The notes: generated from the sequence alone by a model not told the origin. DNA of 64,000 nt from Loxodes magnus (GCA_946699065.1 CAMPDV010000041.1:930001-994000), one strand, 5' to 3'; counted from the stretch's first letter, positions 1-12,230 are shown. Program-made: numbers and translations.

Positions 1-2
1 GT

Positions 3-1214
3 AAAAAAGGATGCTTTGTATATGGTAATCATACAACAGACTTTCTGAAGTAAATAAATATGTACACTCTAGCTAAGCTAGTCTCACTAAACTGTAAAAA
101 TTTTGATTTTCCTGGCTCTATTTTTTCTGAAAAAAGCATGAAAGAAAAAGATAAGCAAAGTAAGCTAACTAAAGAGGGATGTGGGAGAGTTGCTGTGTAT
201 AATTTAACAAATATACCATACTGCTATACTTTAGAGGCTAGTTACTACTGTGGTAGATTCACTAATTAGTTACCTGAGCATCCAAGTATAAAAGAAGACT
301 TATATTCAGATAATTAATCAGAAATATATATGCAGCAGAGTTCATCTGTCTATACAATCCCTATCTATGAAGATATGGGTAGAGGAATATTATGCTCAAT
401 ATTAGATTTACTCGAAATACAGTAAGCTAGTAGAGTTTTCTTTTCTGAGTTTAAAAACTTACAAGGAGTAAAGATCCATGTAGCTTAGAGAATCATAAGC
501 ACAATTCCTTTTAGATTTGATACATTCTATAAAAAACTAGTAAATGACAAGTAAATGCTTATATCTTACTTAGAAGGTGCTAAGATTAAAATAGGGAAGA
601 ATGGAAGACTTGAGGAGTAAGATGCTTACCCTCCTTTATAGCAGCATTTAATTAGAATCAAAATTAAACCTGATTAGAAAATGTCAAAACCCTTTAAAAA
701 TGGCTTTAATTTAGAGATTGCATCATCATAAATAATGGAAGACTAAAGCAAGTAAAAGATAGACTAAATAAGCACCTTCAAACTATTCCCAAGTACTCAT
801 AGTAATTTTCCATTATAACAGAACATTACTTTTTAAAAAGTAAAGCATTCGTTTAAAAAGCCTTATCCTCTGAAAAAGCCAAATTTTTACACTTCTAGTG
901 ATTTTTATAATTAGCAAAACTTTTATACCTTATAAGGCTTTAAAAGTTGCAAAGAATTTAAAGAACCAACTAACAAAAGCTTCATGGTCATAGGAAATTA
1001 GCAACCTTTAGCTTCCATTAACTAAAACATGAGTTTTTCATAGCATAACGCCTATTTTAATAGTATCTAAAGCTAGCCAAACACATATAGTATAAATCTT
1101 AATAGCAATAATAATAGCTTTGAATTTGTAAACTATAACCAAGCATTAGGTCAACAAAGTAAATTCTCCAAAAAGTTTAAATTTATGAATAGAATGCAAT
1201 TTGAGACCAAGTGA
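3..1214 (+). CDS. Cytosolic carboxypeptidase-like protein (M14, CCP/AGBL type), 5'-truncated by window edge
   Basis: Read with TAA/TAG as Gln, the frame is open from the first bases to TGA at 1212-1214, about 403 codons with no internal TGA. The N-terminal part matches the end of a CCP/AGBL catalytic domain: a KKGCFVYGN strand, a DKQSKLTKEGCGRVAVYN stretch, then CYTLEASYYCGR, which holds the catalytic Glu, then EDMGRGILCSILDLL. In this family these parts follow the HxxE zinc site, which must lie left of the window. CCPs remove glutamates from tubulin tails, so a role in cilia is likely by family. After about residue 240 the sequence becomes a Gln/Asn/Ser-rich, probably disordered tail. The ATG at 60 is internal, because homology starts upstream of it. 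The end converges on the MAPR gene at 1461. Sure of family, unsure of exact substrate. Confidence 0.82.
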
Positions 1215-1362
1215 AAATTGCTTAACTTAGCTTAGTTTATTAATACTTTTTTATACTTATCCTTATTATCAAACTTAACTATAGTAATGGCTATTTATTC
1301 TGGTATTTAGAGAAATGTACTTTTTTAACTGGCTTATATATGAGAGAATTGAACTTATTGAA

Positions 1363-1390
1363 AAGAAACTAAACTGAAATTTAGTTTCTT
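1363..1390. terminator. 11-bp perfect hairpin between convergent genes
   Basis: AAGAAACTAAA and TTTAGTTTCTT flank a 6-nt loop. It lies between the stops of two convergent genes (1214 and 1461), so a role in 3'-end formation for both is possible. Position only; not otherwise supported. Confidence 0.3.
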
Positions 1391-1460
1391 ACATTTATAA
1401 TATTGTATCTTAAAGGTAAATGATTGGTAATCATTTAAGTGAACTTTAAATAATTAAATT

Positions 1461-1817
1461 TCATTATTGCATTTTACTTTTAGCTGCTTCATCTCCAATT
1501 ATTTTTAAAGTTCCTACTCTTGGATACTTTTTTTAATACTTTTCATACCAATCACTTAGGATTTTTTGCTCTTCTTCGTCTAAAATAGTCAAATCTAGTT
1601 GATTTAGAAATTATTTATCAAAGCTCATCTTTGCCAAGGCAATGGAAGCTTCTTTTCCTGCGAAAAGATGATAGTTACCACTAGGCTTGTAAAAAGGACC
1701 ATCAGTAACATCAAAAATAACTCCCTTGACTGATATTAAAATTCTTTCATTTTCAACTCCATTATACTTTCCTAGTTCCTCTAATGTAATTTCTAGCTGC
1801 TATTACTATTATTCCAT
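1461..1817 (-). CDS. Cytochrome b5-like heme/steroid-binding (MAPR/PGRMC-type) protein
   Basis: 118 codons from ATG at 1817 to TGA at 1461, no internal TGA. It opens MEQQQQQ, four of the Gln codons being TAA/TAG. Residues about 10-110 form a MAPR domain: ITLEELGKYNG, ILISVKGVIFDVTDG, PFYKPSGNYHLFAGKEAS and a C-terminal LSDWYEKYQKRYP helix. This is the membrane-associated progesterone receptor/neudesin fold that binds heme. Trp is encoded by TGG here. Most PGRMC proteins have an N-terminal membrane anchor; this copy has none unless an upstream exon was missed. Bases above 1817 look non-coding. MAPR proteins are linked to P450 and sterol metabolism; the partner here is unknown. Confidence 0.85.
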
Positions 1818-2685
1818 TTTCCTTTTTAATAAGATAAAGTATAAGAATATATCAACAAAAGCTTCTTTAATACATAATTAAACAAGCAGAACGTTAGATT
1901 AAAATAGTCCTTTCTATAAGTTGAAAGTATAAAAGCCATTTCATAGTAATCCATCTAATTACCAGTAATTTGGCTCTTAGATTACACCATGTTATTTATA
2001 CCACAAATTGGATATAAACATCAAGTGTCTTTAAGTCACTAAATGAATGCTAGTAAGAAAGTTATAGTATACGATAATTATTAGCCTTTATCTTAATTAA
2101 ATCTTCTTTGAGGGATAGCAGTTCAGATTAGGAAAACTATTAAACAGAACTAGCTAAATAAAGTAAAGCAGATAATGAAATATAATTACTCTGTAATACC
2201 TTAATATACATATATACTATCATTATACCTAATTACTATACTTCAGATACTAATAGTATGATAATATCCCAAGTAGAACTATCAATTACATTACTTCAGA
2301 CTATTAGTAAGCTAGATTTTTTAATTAATTATAGCTTAAATGTGCTTTTATTAGGCAAAAAGTTAACCTAGTAGAAGATGTTAGTGCCATTTAGTTAATC
2401 TAAAGCTTTTAGGGTAGGTTTAGAAGTATAAGGATTTGATAGTATTCCAGAAATTATTTTACTAAGTTAGCTTAGGCTTTTTAATCAGGAACATGTATCT
2501 AATAGATAAAAATATAGAAGGACAATAATAGTACTAAATCAAAGTATAAGGTATCATAAAATATAGCAGGAAGTATCGTTATTTGATTCAATTGGTTTCA
2601 GAGATATAAAGCACTGTAGGATAAATGAAAACTAGTATTTTATAGCATTAAATTAGAAAATTAAAATAGAAGAAGGCAACTAAAA
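1818..2685. other. AT-rich intergenic region
   Basis: Divergent spacer between the MAPR gene (minus) and the coiled-coil gene (plus). It should hold both promoters. I see no coding pattern, repeat or named motif here. Confidence 0.4.
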
Positions 2686-4773
2686 ATGGAAAATGATGAC
2701 TTAATAGATGTATTAGAGCAAGAAGAAAATGAAATTGAAGAGAAGATAAAGATATTAAAGAAGGAACTATCAGATGTCAGATAAATTAATTAATACTCTT
2801 CCTCTAATTAAGCTTAAAACCCTTAAATCTCTTGCTTAAATCTTGAAATTAAAAGGAATTAGTAAGGTGAGAACCAAAATAGTCATAAAAAGAAGAACAA
2901 AAATAAAAGTCTATAGATAGATCAGAACTAGCTTAAATAGCAAAGTTAAGAAGAAATGAAGTTTATAAATGATAACAAGATATAACAGAGTTAGCTTAAG
3001 AAGCAGAGTAAGAAATCTTAACGGCATTTAAAGTCAGTTAGTAGTTCTCCTACTAAATTAAACGAAGTATCTCCTGTTAAAGCAGAAGATTTGAATGAGT
3101 TGATAGAAAACTAGAAGAGGTATATAGAGTCAATAAACTAATTAGATGAAATAGACTTTTAAAATATGAATGAATAAGGAGTGATACCTTATCCAATATA
3201 CTTACCTCCTCCTCCCTAATTATTAGTATAATAACAGTAGTATGTATAACAATTAGAAATCCGCTATAAAAATTAAATTGAAGAACTGACTAGTTAAATG
3301 TAGAAGCTTTAAAGTCAATTATAACTGTAAGAAGAAAGAGAGTTATAAGGCTAGAACTAGTATCAAGCTGAAATTCTGTAGTTAAATTAAAAGCATAATT
3401 TATAAGTCAATGAACTGAAACTTCAGATTAATTTATTGATTGCTGAAAGATAAAACTTGCTTCAACAGTTAAATATTACAGGCTCAAATTAGATTGTGTA
3501 GAAATAATAAAAAGAAGGACTTTAAACTGCTGTTGAAAAACTAATAGCTGAAAAAACAAACTTGCAAAAATAACTAGAGACAGATGAGGCGAACTTTAAA
3601 AAGGAAGAGCAAGTACTTTAATAAGACAAAAAGGAACAAGAAAAAAAAATAAAAAACTATTATGAGGAAAATCTAACTCTTACAACCTAGGTTGAAACTT
3701 TAAAAACAGAGATTTAATAACTAAATAGACAGCTCGAAGTATAAAGATAAGAGTTTAAAGAATCAAAATTAAAAATAAAAAAACTTGAAAATGAACTTCA
3801 GCTTGCGTAAAGCAATGTTTAAGACGAGTAGAATAGAACAAAATAGCTCTAATAAGAGAATTAAACGCTCAAAAGAGAAAACTTTATGCTTACTGAATAA
3901 ATAGAACATTTGAAAAGTAAAAACTTAAGTATCTAATGAAAGAGCTAAGAGCTTATTTAAGACTACTACAGTAACAAAATAATTAGCTAGCATTAAAATT
4001 AATTAGGAGTCTAGAATTTCTAAGGTGAGGGAAATTTTCCAAATAATACTAGTGAAGAGAATATACAAGAAAGTAGAAATATTAAATCAGCACCAAATGA
4101 GTAAAGAACTGGAAAGCTTAATTAGAATTAATCTTTGAATCTCTATTAATGAAACTATAATAGAAAGTAAGGAAATTAGGAATCTCAATTGAAATGAGAA
4201 TTAGACTATTCTCCAAGACAAGAATTCTTAAAGAATAAAAAGAAAAATGAAACAAGCTTCGGTTTAGGTAGCTTTTACCATGAGTCAAATTTACCCGACA
4301 CTTCCAATTTAGAATAAGTTTAGAAATTAGAAAATTAAATTATAGATTTCTAAAATTAAAAGCAAAAGGTATTATTTCATATTTAGTTAGAGCAAGAGTA
4401 TAGTAAATTATTATAGAAAGGAATTAAAACAGTCTAAGATAAAAAATAAAGACAACAAATTGAATAGCATATTGCTGTTATTGACCATAATGTTCGACAA
4501 ATAAAGATTCATTTAAAACAAACCCTATCTTAATAAATGTTTTATAGACTTTAAATTTTTTAAGCTTTATTAGCAAAATTTTTAAATAGTTTCCTAGTAA
4601 AATCCTTTATATTTTTGGAAAATTAAGCATTAGGACAGTTAAAGAGGTTGACTTTAGTTTCAATAATCTTAAAATATATCTGCAAATTCTTTTTCCTTCA
4701 ATAAAATTTTTATTTCATCATTAATCTTCTATCAATGACTTCTGAAAGATTAAGCAAAATAAACTTCTAATGA
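2686..4773 (+). CDS. Gln-rich long coiled-coil protein with internal TGA codons
   Basis: ATG at 2686. The first 417 codons contain no TGA and are strongly coding: a Lys/Asn/Gln-rich start, a PPPP turn near residue 180, then unbroken heptads from about residue 195 (IEELTSQMQKLQSQLQLQEE and similar) to beyond residue 410. TGA at 3937 is the first possible end. However the same frame stays convincing beyond it for 278 more codons, with TGA at only two further places before TGA at 4771-4773, and it includes another heptad stretch (VQKLENQIIDFQNQKQK). With TGA as Trp the protein is 695 aa; with the first TGA as stop it is 417 aa. No family recognised; structural or centrosomal-type proteins look like this. 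The gene itself is secure; its end is not. Confidence 0.7.
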
Positions 4774-4936
4774 TAAAATAAAGATTGCAATGATTTAATT
4801 AGTAAGCTACAATTCTAATAGTTTAAATACTATTAAAAAGTAGAAAAAGCATTTACTTCAAATACCCTTTTGAGATTATTACTAGTCTGGTAATTTATCT
4901 TATTTAAGACTTTTAATTGCAAAGTGATATTTTTCT

Positions 4937-5009
4937 AGACTTAGTGCTAGTAATATTTTAATATCTACTAGTATATAATAATCATTATAATATTACTAGC
5001 ACTAAGTCT
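4937..5009. repeat. Palindromic element: 21-bp perfect inverted arms, 31-nt spacer
   Basis: AGACTTAGTGCTAGTAATATT at 4937-4957 is repeated exactly inverted at 4989-5009. The flanks outside continue with weak inverted similarity (cttttaattgca against cttttagtagca). It lies just 3' of the coiled-coil gene. It could be a MITE-like or IES-like hairpin element, or a cruciform. Confidence 0.6.
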
Positions 5010-5449
5010 TTTTATTGCTACTAAAAGGGTAGCTATATAATAACCAAACTCATTTTCCTTATTTAATTAATATGTTCCTTTACTTTCAAAGAGCAATATC
5101 AATAATTCTTTCTTTCGCTAGCAATTTAATTCCAAACTATTTTTCAGCTTTCTACTAATATGCTTATTTAATAAAATTACCAATCAAAGATATAATGAAT
5201 ACATCTGATATAATTGTATATTTTAGTGCATATTAATAAAGCTAGAAGTAATTGATAAGTTTGGAGATATAGTGTTATATAGATGAAGCTATAAAGCTAA
5301 TAAATATGAATTGTATGGTTATAGATAAATAGCTATATATGGTTGCTAGTTAATTATATCTAATAATAGAAATAAAGATATCCATTATTTACTAAGAAAG
5401 CTGTAGTATAATATTATATTGTTTACACTAATAAAAGGAAATTACTAGC

Positions 5450-6139
5450 ATGTTACTATCCAATAACTTAAATCTGCAAGAGAAACTGATTGAAGTTATA
5501 AGAAGTGTGGAAATTATAATGGATAGAGTAAATTGGAAAAACGTGCTGTTGTAGTGAAAAAAAAAATTAGCCTTTATCATCTAAACAAAAGAAACTTTAA
5601 ATGATTACTTGATTGTATAAATACTCTTATTTTTACTTAAAATTGTTGGAAAATTAGATTTATAATCCTGCTTTAAATATAAATTCTTAATATTGACATT
5701 AAAAGGTGAAAGAAAAGGGAGATAGTTGAAAGTCTAATTAATGATGTATTTAGTTAAAAACACTGAAATAATTTAATCTTAAAGAATTGCCAGATTTTTA
5801 CCTAACTCTTCTGGAAAAAATTCTATTCTGTTTATATTCATGCTAAGGATGAAATCTTACTGATTAAAAGCCTTATTTAACGAAGATAATTAAACCCTCT
5901 AGCTTATAATATCCACTTTAATTACTTCTGATGCTATTGAACAATTAAAGAATATAAAGAAACTTAATTATATCTATAATCCTAAACAACTTAGCTATTT
6001 AAAATCACTAAAAGGGCCAAGTGTTTATTCATATAAACTCATTTTCAAGCTTCCCGTTAATAATATTTAATAACCTGAAGATCATTAAATAGTATACTTT
6101 ATACTTAGTAATTAAATAGTAATAAAAAGACTGTTCTGA
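5450..6139 (+). CDS. Hypothetical protein
   Basis: 229 codons from ATG at 5450 to TGA at 6137, with two internal TGA codons that must be Trp. Starts MLLSNNLNLQEKLIEVIRS; the middle is Lys/Leu/Ile-rich and the end reads LKSLKGPSVYSYKLIFKLPV. No family recognised. It overlaps the 3' end of the minus-strand gene at 6005-7351 by about 135 bases, so at least one of the two ends is probably wrong. An intron in the region of the first TGA (about 5550) is also possible. Confidence 0.3.
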
Positions 6140-7351
6140 ATAGTTAAATTTTATATAATTAGAATAAGAAGCAAATTCTATTTCTAGAAATATAATAAAT
6201 TAAGCATTGGTTTTCTTCTGAATGATATATGGAGATATATAAGGTATTTTGTTCTTTTGAGACCAATATAGTAGATTTCCTTTGTTAGGATTTATGTCAG
6301 TATTTGTGATTTTATCGGTGATGTTTAATTATTTGAAACTTTTGAAATCTTACTGAATTCCTGTTATGGGATCTATTTTTAATCCGTTTTTTTGCATAAA
6401 TTGATTTTTAACTAAATCTATCACCTGTAAATTATGAGAGATGACATTTAGTTCTTAACAGTTTAATTATGTCCTTTTAGCTCAGTCTAAACTTTACCTA
6501 GTTGATAATCTACTTCCAATTTAACTTAATAGATCTTTACTTTTTGAAGAAGCCGAAATCGAAGTCTTGTTTGTTTGTCTAGAAATCTTAGTATCCAATA
6601 TTTATGGTAGTGTTTCATTACTTTCTTAATGTGGAGAAATATTTTATGATTAAGGTTTTATGTATTCGGGTCAATTTTTAAATCTCTTAAAAGTGCTTAA
6701 AAAATCTTAATTCGGCTAATTTTCATCTCTATCTATAAAAAAATTTTCTGGATAAAATATTCTCTACTGCTTACTCCTAATATCACTACTAAAGCTTCTT
6801 TAATTTATATTTTAGAACCTGCTACTTTTTCCTTTAGTCTTATTCTTCAAATCATTTTTTAAATTAGCACTTTTAGCCTAAATGCTTTTTCTAAGATCTT
6901 CAGACATTCTTAAAAGTGGTTAATTATAAATACTTAGTTCCTAGGTTTATTTCCTCAAGTTTTATTGCTTTTGGCTTAATTCTAAAATATTTTGTTTTAT
7001 TCTATTTACTTCATTAGCGAAAAACTTGTCATTTTTACTTAGAAAATCAAATTTTACTATTTTTTTCTGCTTATCATCTTTAAGCTATTTAACTGACTAA
7101 GCTTTTTATAATGGTTTTCATTCTGGTTTCTTTTTATTTTCAACTTTATCTTAGACTACTTAAATCTATTTAAAGAATGGAACTTTATCCGCCTTTTAGC
7201 GAGTAGCTTGCTTCTCTAATGACTAAGCGTTTTGTGGTTTATTAAGGAGTTAATAATTATTAGTTTCTTTATTGGTTTTCAACTAAATTATATCCTCTTT
7301 AGTTGGCTATTATTAAATTGATCTATAGGATGATTAATGACACTTGCTCAT
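6005..7351 (-). CDS. Lys/Gln-rich hypothetical protein with TGA-encoded Trp
   Basis: ATG at 7351 in an A-rich start context; 448 codons to TGA at 6005. Long disordered N-terminus (residues 1-110), a helical segment near NEVNRIKQNILELSQKQQN, Ser/Gln-rich linkers, and a more ordered end (LKIDPITGIQQDFKSFKQL). Internal TGA occurs in contexts where Trp fits well (PE-W-KPL and FKN-W-PEYIKP), while LLYWSQKN uses TGG, so both codons appear in one gene. The last 40 codons contain one more TGA (6029) and overlap the plus-strand ORF 5450-6139, so the end is uncertain. No family recognised. Confidence 0.6.
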
Positions 7352-8470
7352 TTTATTTACCTTTTACAATAATTCTCCTTTTATCTTTAAAATCATAAAT
7401 AAACCTAAATTATATCTTTCTTAGTATAAACAGTTCTTATATTTCATTTCCCAAATTTTTAACCAATCTAATCTAAGTCTGAAGGGTATAAGCTATAAAG
7501 CAAAGATATGTCAGAGATGTGAGATTTAGATTAAAGTGGAGGAGAGTAAAGAAAAATGACATAAGAAAGTACATTAAGAAAATGACATTAAGCATACATT
7601 TTTACTTATTAAATCTAGATAAATTACTGCTAGTACTTAAATTAGACATCTGCAGTGGAAAATAAGAATATTTCAGTTCATTATCTTAACTTAAAGATCT
7701 TTGAAGAATAAATAAAAGCTGTATTAAGCATTTAGTTTACTAACTTCTAAAGAAGGATTATTAATAATAAAATAAGCTATTATTATGAATCTAAACTACT
7801 ATTATTACTTTTAGTATATATTATAGTAAGCTTGCTTATATATACTATAGCTCTATTTAATTTCTCCTTCCAATTACTCTGCTAGTATTTTCGTTACTGC
7901 TTGCTATTATTTGATCTAATTATACTTAATTCCAATTTAGATTATCTACTAGTTTCATAAATATAAGGATTAGGTATGATTATAATGGAAGGAAATAGAG
8001 CAGTATGGTTATCTTAAGATTGATCTAATAGGCTTATTAGATATAAGTGAATATAATAATACTCAGTAAACTAAATATCTTTATCTAAAAGCTAGTCTCT
8101 ATTATAATATCTAAATACCTTTATAAAGCAACTTTATTTAAATAATTAATAGCATAATAAAGCCATTATAAAGGATTAAAAATAGGAATACAAATAATAA
8201 TAGGAATATAATTACTAAAGAGAGGATATAGTATGTAAAAGGATTATTAGTTAGGGAAATAAATAAGTTATATAAGAATTAAGTTAATTTAAAGTAATTT
8301 AAGGGATTAAAGCATATTTCTTTATATTTAGCAGGTTATTTTTTAATAGTTTAGGCTTTTTAATCAATTAATAGGACTATTCAACAATTTATTAGAATAT
8401 TACCTTATCTTCTTCATTCATTGCTAAACTAAATAAAGAGTTTGTTAGTCTTATGCTAGAAAAAAACGAA
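7352..8470. other. AT-rich intergenic region with imperfect palindrome
   Basis: Upstream region of the minus-strand gene. Contains an imperfect palindrome at about 7812-7848 (TAGTATATA...TATATACTA around AAGCTTGCTT) and, about 150 bases apart, loosely inverted GCTCTATTT / AAATAGAGC blocks (about 7850 and 7995). These may be remains of a small inverted-repeat element. Nothing else seen. Confidence 0.35.
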
Positions 8471-8505
8471 AAGGGAAAAAATAAAAAAAGATAAATGAGA
8501 AGTAT

Positions 8506-9060
8506 ATGTAATTTGAATGATGCAATTTGAATTCTTTATTTGATAATGCTTAAAAAACCTAGAAGAAAGCTAAACGGATAGAAGAGAGTAGTAAAATCCC
8601 TAGTTAATAGAATTTGTAAATGAAAAAACAGTGTTAGCAAAAGTTACTAAGAAAAGATAATATGTTCAAAAGGATAATCAAACCTAGAAGAAGAAAAACA
8701 AAAATGAAAGATGAACTCAATAGAAACTAATTATTTTTATAAGTAATTCTTGATTCAGGCTTTAAGATTATCTGGATGCAACATTGAACTCATTAGTTTC
8801 TTATAAAAGAGGAGCAGAAAATAAATTAGACAAATACAAAGGAAATAAAAGAAAAATAAAGTAAAGATTTGGTATAAAATTAATATAAAGTAGAAGATAT
8901 AAAGGTTTAAATTAATGAAATAGTAACTATTGATACTATTTAAGTTCCTTTTTATTATGGATAGATAATATATTCAATAAAGATATCATATGCGTTAAAT
9001 AAATTTCAATCATTAATAATAATCAAATTAGATATAGTTTTAGGTATATAAACATATAAT
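8506..9060 (+). CDS. Possible basic hypothetical protein, end not defined
   Basis: From ATG at 8506 the frame gives a basic, Lys/Arg/Gln-rich sequence (KAKRIEESSKIPSQQN, IIKPRRRKTKMKDELNRN) with two TGA codons, then hydrophobic sequence. No clear TGA stop is met before the converging gene at 9062, so the end given is the edge of that gene. Weak support; may be partly non-coding. Confidence 0.25.
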
Positions 9061-9061
9061 A

Positions 9062-9910
9062 TCATATTTAGCCATTCTTTTCCAAGCTTTTTGTAAAAGC
9101 AAATATACTTTTGCAGTCGAAACATTTAAAACCACCTTTACTTGTCTATTTTTATAAAGCTTATGTTCTATTAAAGCAACAAACTATCTCTGAAATCATG
9201 TTTAAGAAGCTTGATTTTCATTTTTTATTTTACTTTTGTAAGAAGAATTCAGCCTTTTTAATCGCTTTACATTTATTGCAGAATAAATACAAATCAGAAG
9301 AATTTTAGAACTAGGACTCTTACTGTTACTATTCTTTATAATTTAGATCTGTCTATTTACATCCATTTTAAACGTTTTATAGCTTAGAATCTTTGTGATT
9401 ACAAGTTTAAAGCAACTATATTGATGATATCTAATCCTCTATATTAGATTAATCTAATGTGCTATTTGTTACTTCCTTAAGCACGATAGAGGTAGTTTTA
9501 TCTAAGTCATTTTGTTGACTATCTAATAGACTTGTACTATATCTCTAAGTATTCCTTTTACTGAAAGTTATTTCTAAAGACTCAGGCAAATTTTCAGAAT
9601 TTTGAAATCATCTATCACTATTTTCCAAAAACACTATACTATTTGTATCTGATGACTTTCTATCGTGTGAAACGAGAGAAAACTATGAAGTTGTAGAAAA
9701 GCTACTGATATGAAATACTTTTTTATTCATTTGCTAGGATCCGCAAACTTAACTTCTATCAATGTTATCAGAATTGAAACACTATGATGAATGATTTCGT
9801 TTATGGAATCTCTTCAAAGGCAAGTTCTCCTTATTAGCAAGCTTTTATTTACCAACCCTATCTAACTTCTGGTTTCTTGATGTCAAGCAGGTTTCTACCT
9901 CTTAATTCAT
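9062..9910 (-). CDS. Hypothetical protein with C-terminal double CxxC zinc-binding region
   Basis: 282 codons from ATG at 9910 to TGA at 9062. Residues 1-200 are Ser/Asn/Gln/Thr-rich and probably disordered. The last 80 residues contain two CxxC pairs (LFCNKCKA, then GGFKCFDCKSIF) separated by a helix-like stretch, a plausible zinc-ribbon or treble-clef site. Internal TGA codons fall where Trp is acceptable (SDR-W-FQN, NKK-W-KSS). The plus strand also looks open, but it reads as the hydrophobic shadow of this polar protein. Family not recognised. Confidence 0.55.
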
Positions 9911-10467
9911 TAAATTTAAATTATTGATCGAAGTGGTAAAATTTAAATGCTTTCATAAATACAAAATTTATCATCATGAAAAAAAGAGGAAAAATAACTA
10001 ACCGAGCTATGCCTTTTTTCTTCTTCTTCAAGAAATTAAAATTAAAATATTTAAGAAAGCTACTATAAAAATTCAATTTTAAATAAGTTAAAAATAGAAA
10101 TTTCAAGAAGTTGAATCTAAAATAAAAACTACTATCTTAAATAAAAAAAGCTATTATAGGCTTTTTTCTTTTTACTTCCCATGCAATTTAGTTAACTATT
10201 TAGAAGATCTTTCGATGTGACTATGAGTATAATTTACTATAAAAGCTAGAAAGCTTATGCTTTCTTAAGTAAATTATTTTATTCTGCTGTTTTTCCTTTG
10301 AAAACTTAATTAAGCTAAAAATTTCTAGAAGAATGCTAACTTATTATATAGAAATCTAAAAAGCAGATTAGTAATATAATAAAAAAATTGCTATAAAATA
10401 TCACAATTAAAAGGAGTAAAGCAATGGAAAAAGTTAAAAAGTTATTACTGATAGTATTACTAAAAAT
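9911..10467. other. AT-rich intergenic region
   Basis: Lies upstream of the minus-strand gene ending at 9062 and downstream of the minus-strand gene ending near 10468. Only low-complexity A/T tracts and short ORFs seen. Confidence 0.3.
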
Positions 10468-11559
10468 TCACTATACAAGTCTTTAGAAGATAACAAAAGT
10501 TACCAGATTAGCAACTTAATTACTTGTCTAATGTTACTTCAATATTCTATCTATTTCTTCAACTAAGGACTTTATCAAGATTTAACTTTGATTATAGTAT
10601 TTTCCAAAAATGTATCTAAGCGCATCATAATTTATAATTGATTATAATATGCTTATATATAATTTATTAAAAGATTTCTAGCATTATTATCAATTTTACA
10701 AGTTTAAACATTTGTTCACAACTCTATTTACTACTTCCTGTATTATAACTTTTTTCCCTCTTTCATTATCAATCTTAAATCTTATAAGTCTTTAGATTTT
10801 GAGGTTCTTGTATTTCTTTAAATTATAACAAATCCAATTATTTTTTCCATGTTTTCTCTTTTAAATACTCCTAATTTTCTAAATTCTTATAAAGCTATAA
10901 TACATATATTTAGCTATTGAATCAATATTTCAAGCATTATTACTTATGCTTCTTTATTTTTTACTATTTATAAAAATGGATATTATATCTAAAATAATAG
11001 CCTTAATTTTTTCTTATACTTTATTTGATTTTTTTGCTTTAATCTTTTTAAGTTCTTTCTTTTAACTCCTCATTTCTTTACTTAAATTTGCAGATATACA
11101 GGATTTAATTTTCTTGTTTATTTATTATATATTATTGTATCTAAAATAAGTATTTTATTTCTTTTACGTGCTTAAGAATACATATTTCTCTTTACTAATT
11201 TAAATTTCTTTTATTAAATATCTCTTTTTCATTTTCCAAATTATTCTCAGCTTTTCTTTACTAACGTAATTTTAGTCATTCCTTATAATAGATTAACTTC
11301 TGCTAGTGCTAGTTATTTACCTATGAAGTTGTCTTCCACTCAATTTTAAATATTTATCTACTGCTTTTTTTATCCTTTCAGAAAGTAATTATCTTTAAGA
11401 AATCTTTAAGTCAATTTACACTTTTTTAATAGTATGACGCTTTTAGCCTGATTTAATTTCTAAACTGCTTCATAAATTTCTAGGGGAAAATTTTTAATTT
11501 TTTATCTATTTTATCTTTCTTGTAACTTGATTCTTAGTTTCCTACTAAAAACAATGCAT
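10468..11559 (-). CDS. Lys/Ile-rich hypothetical protein, possibly with an upstream exon
   Basis: ATG at 11559, TGA at 10468, 363 residues, one internal TGA (NNA-W-NID) plus others near the end. Basic, helical, with segments such as EKIKAIILDIISIFI and ERGKKVIIQEVVNRVVNKC. No family recognised. On the minus strand just upstream, GGAAAGAG precedes GTAAGTATAATAG (near 11,714), which looks like a 5' splice site, with candidate AG acceptors 37 or 55 nt later. The true start may therefore lie near 11,790. Start uncertain, coding nature moderate. Confidence 0.45.
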
Positions 11560-11739
11560 TAATATTTCTAGAAGTTATATAATACTATTTTATATGTACT
11601 GCTTAATTTAATATAGTTAGATAGAATACTATTTAAAATACTTTTTTTCTTACTGGAATCTTAGTATGCAAATATAACTTGAAGTTAATAACAAATTTAA
11701 ACTATTATACTTACCTCTTTCCTTAAATTCAGCTTTGCT

Positions 11740-12230
11740 CTTTTTTTAAATCGTTAGTCAGATTAGTAAGAAAACTGTCGCAGTGTTTACTGACATATGA
11801 GTTATCTCGTATTAGATACCGTCATGGAGAAGATTCATATAGATAAGCCTAACTTATTCGAGGGTTCTATCTAGCAGTATGAAAGACTGGCTAACAACTT
11901 TATATCGAATCTTGATTATTCGGTCCAGAAATTCGAGTCTCATATTTCTCTTGCCTTTGCATGAACGAATTGAAAAGATAAAACTGAGAGCAATTTAAAT
12001 TTTTTAATTTAAATTTAGAATAATCTAGTACTCTTAAGAATTTTTTCATAAGAGTGAGAACTTCTATATCATCTTCATTCTCCAGTCTTTGGAGTGAAAA
12101 TCAAGAATTAAGAAGAAGAAAGTAATCGATTTTGATTTAAAAAAACTGAGAGAAACAGAATAACAGTAAACTTTAAATTCTTAATAAATCAAAAAAGTCA
12201 ACAGTATGTTAATAATTTATTAATTTATAT
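11740..12230 (+). mobile_element. Family D dispersed repeat, copy 1
   Basis: Richer in G/C than its surroundings and alignable to four other places (about 18.3, 26.2, 40.9 and 57.2 kb). From ATG near 11796 it reads MSYLVLDTVMEK then DKPNLFEGSIQQYERL; the 26.2 kb copy has HKPYLLEGSLYRYKRL and the 18.3 kb copy NKSSLFEASLQRYEKL. A second shared block, CTCCAGTCTTTGGAGTGAA, lies near 12,090. The similarity at protein level suggests the repeat once coded for a small protein of about 140 aa. Copy appears unbroken in its 5' half. Function unknown. Confidence 0.6.

Noticed and set aside
9111-9308. Plus-strand ORF and its long hydrophobic continuation
   Set aside because: The minus strand of the same bases codes a Ser/Asn-rich protein with two CxxC pairs from ATG 9910 to TGA 9062, a much better explanation.
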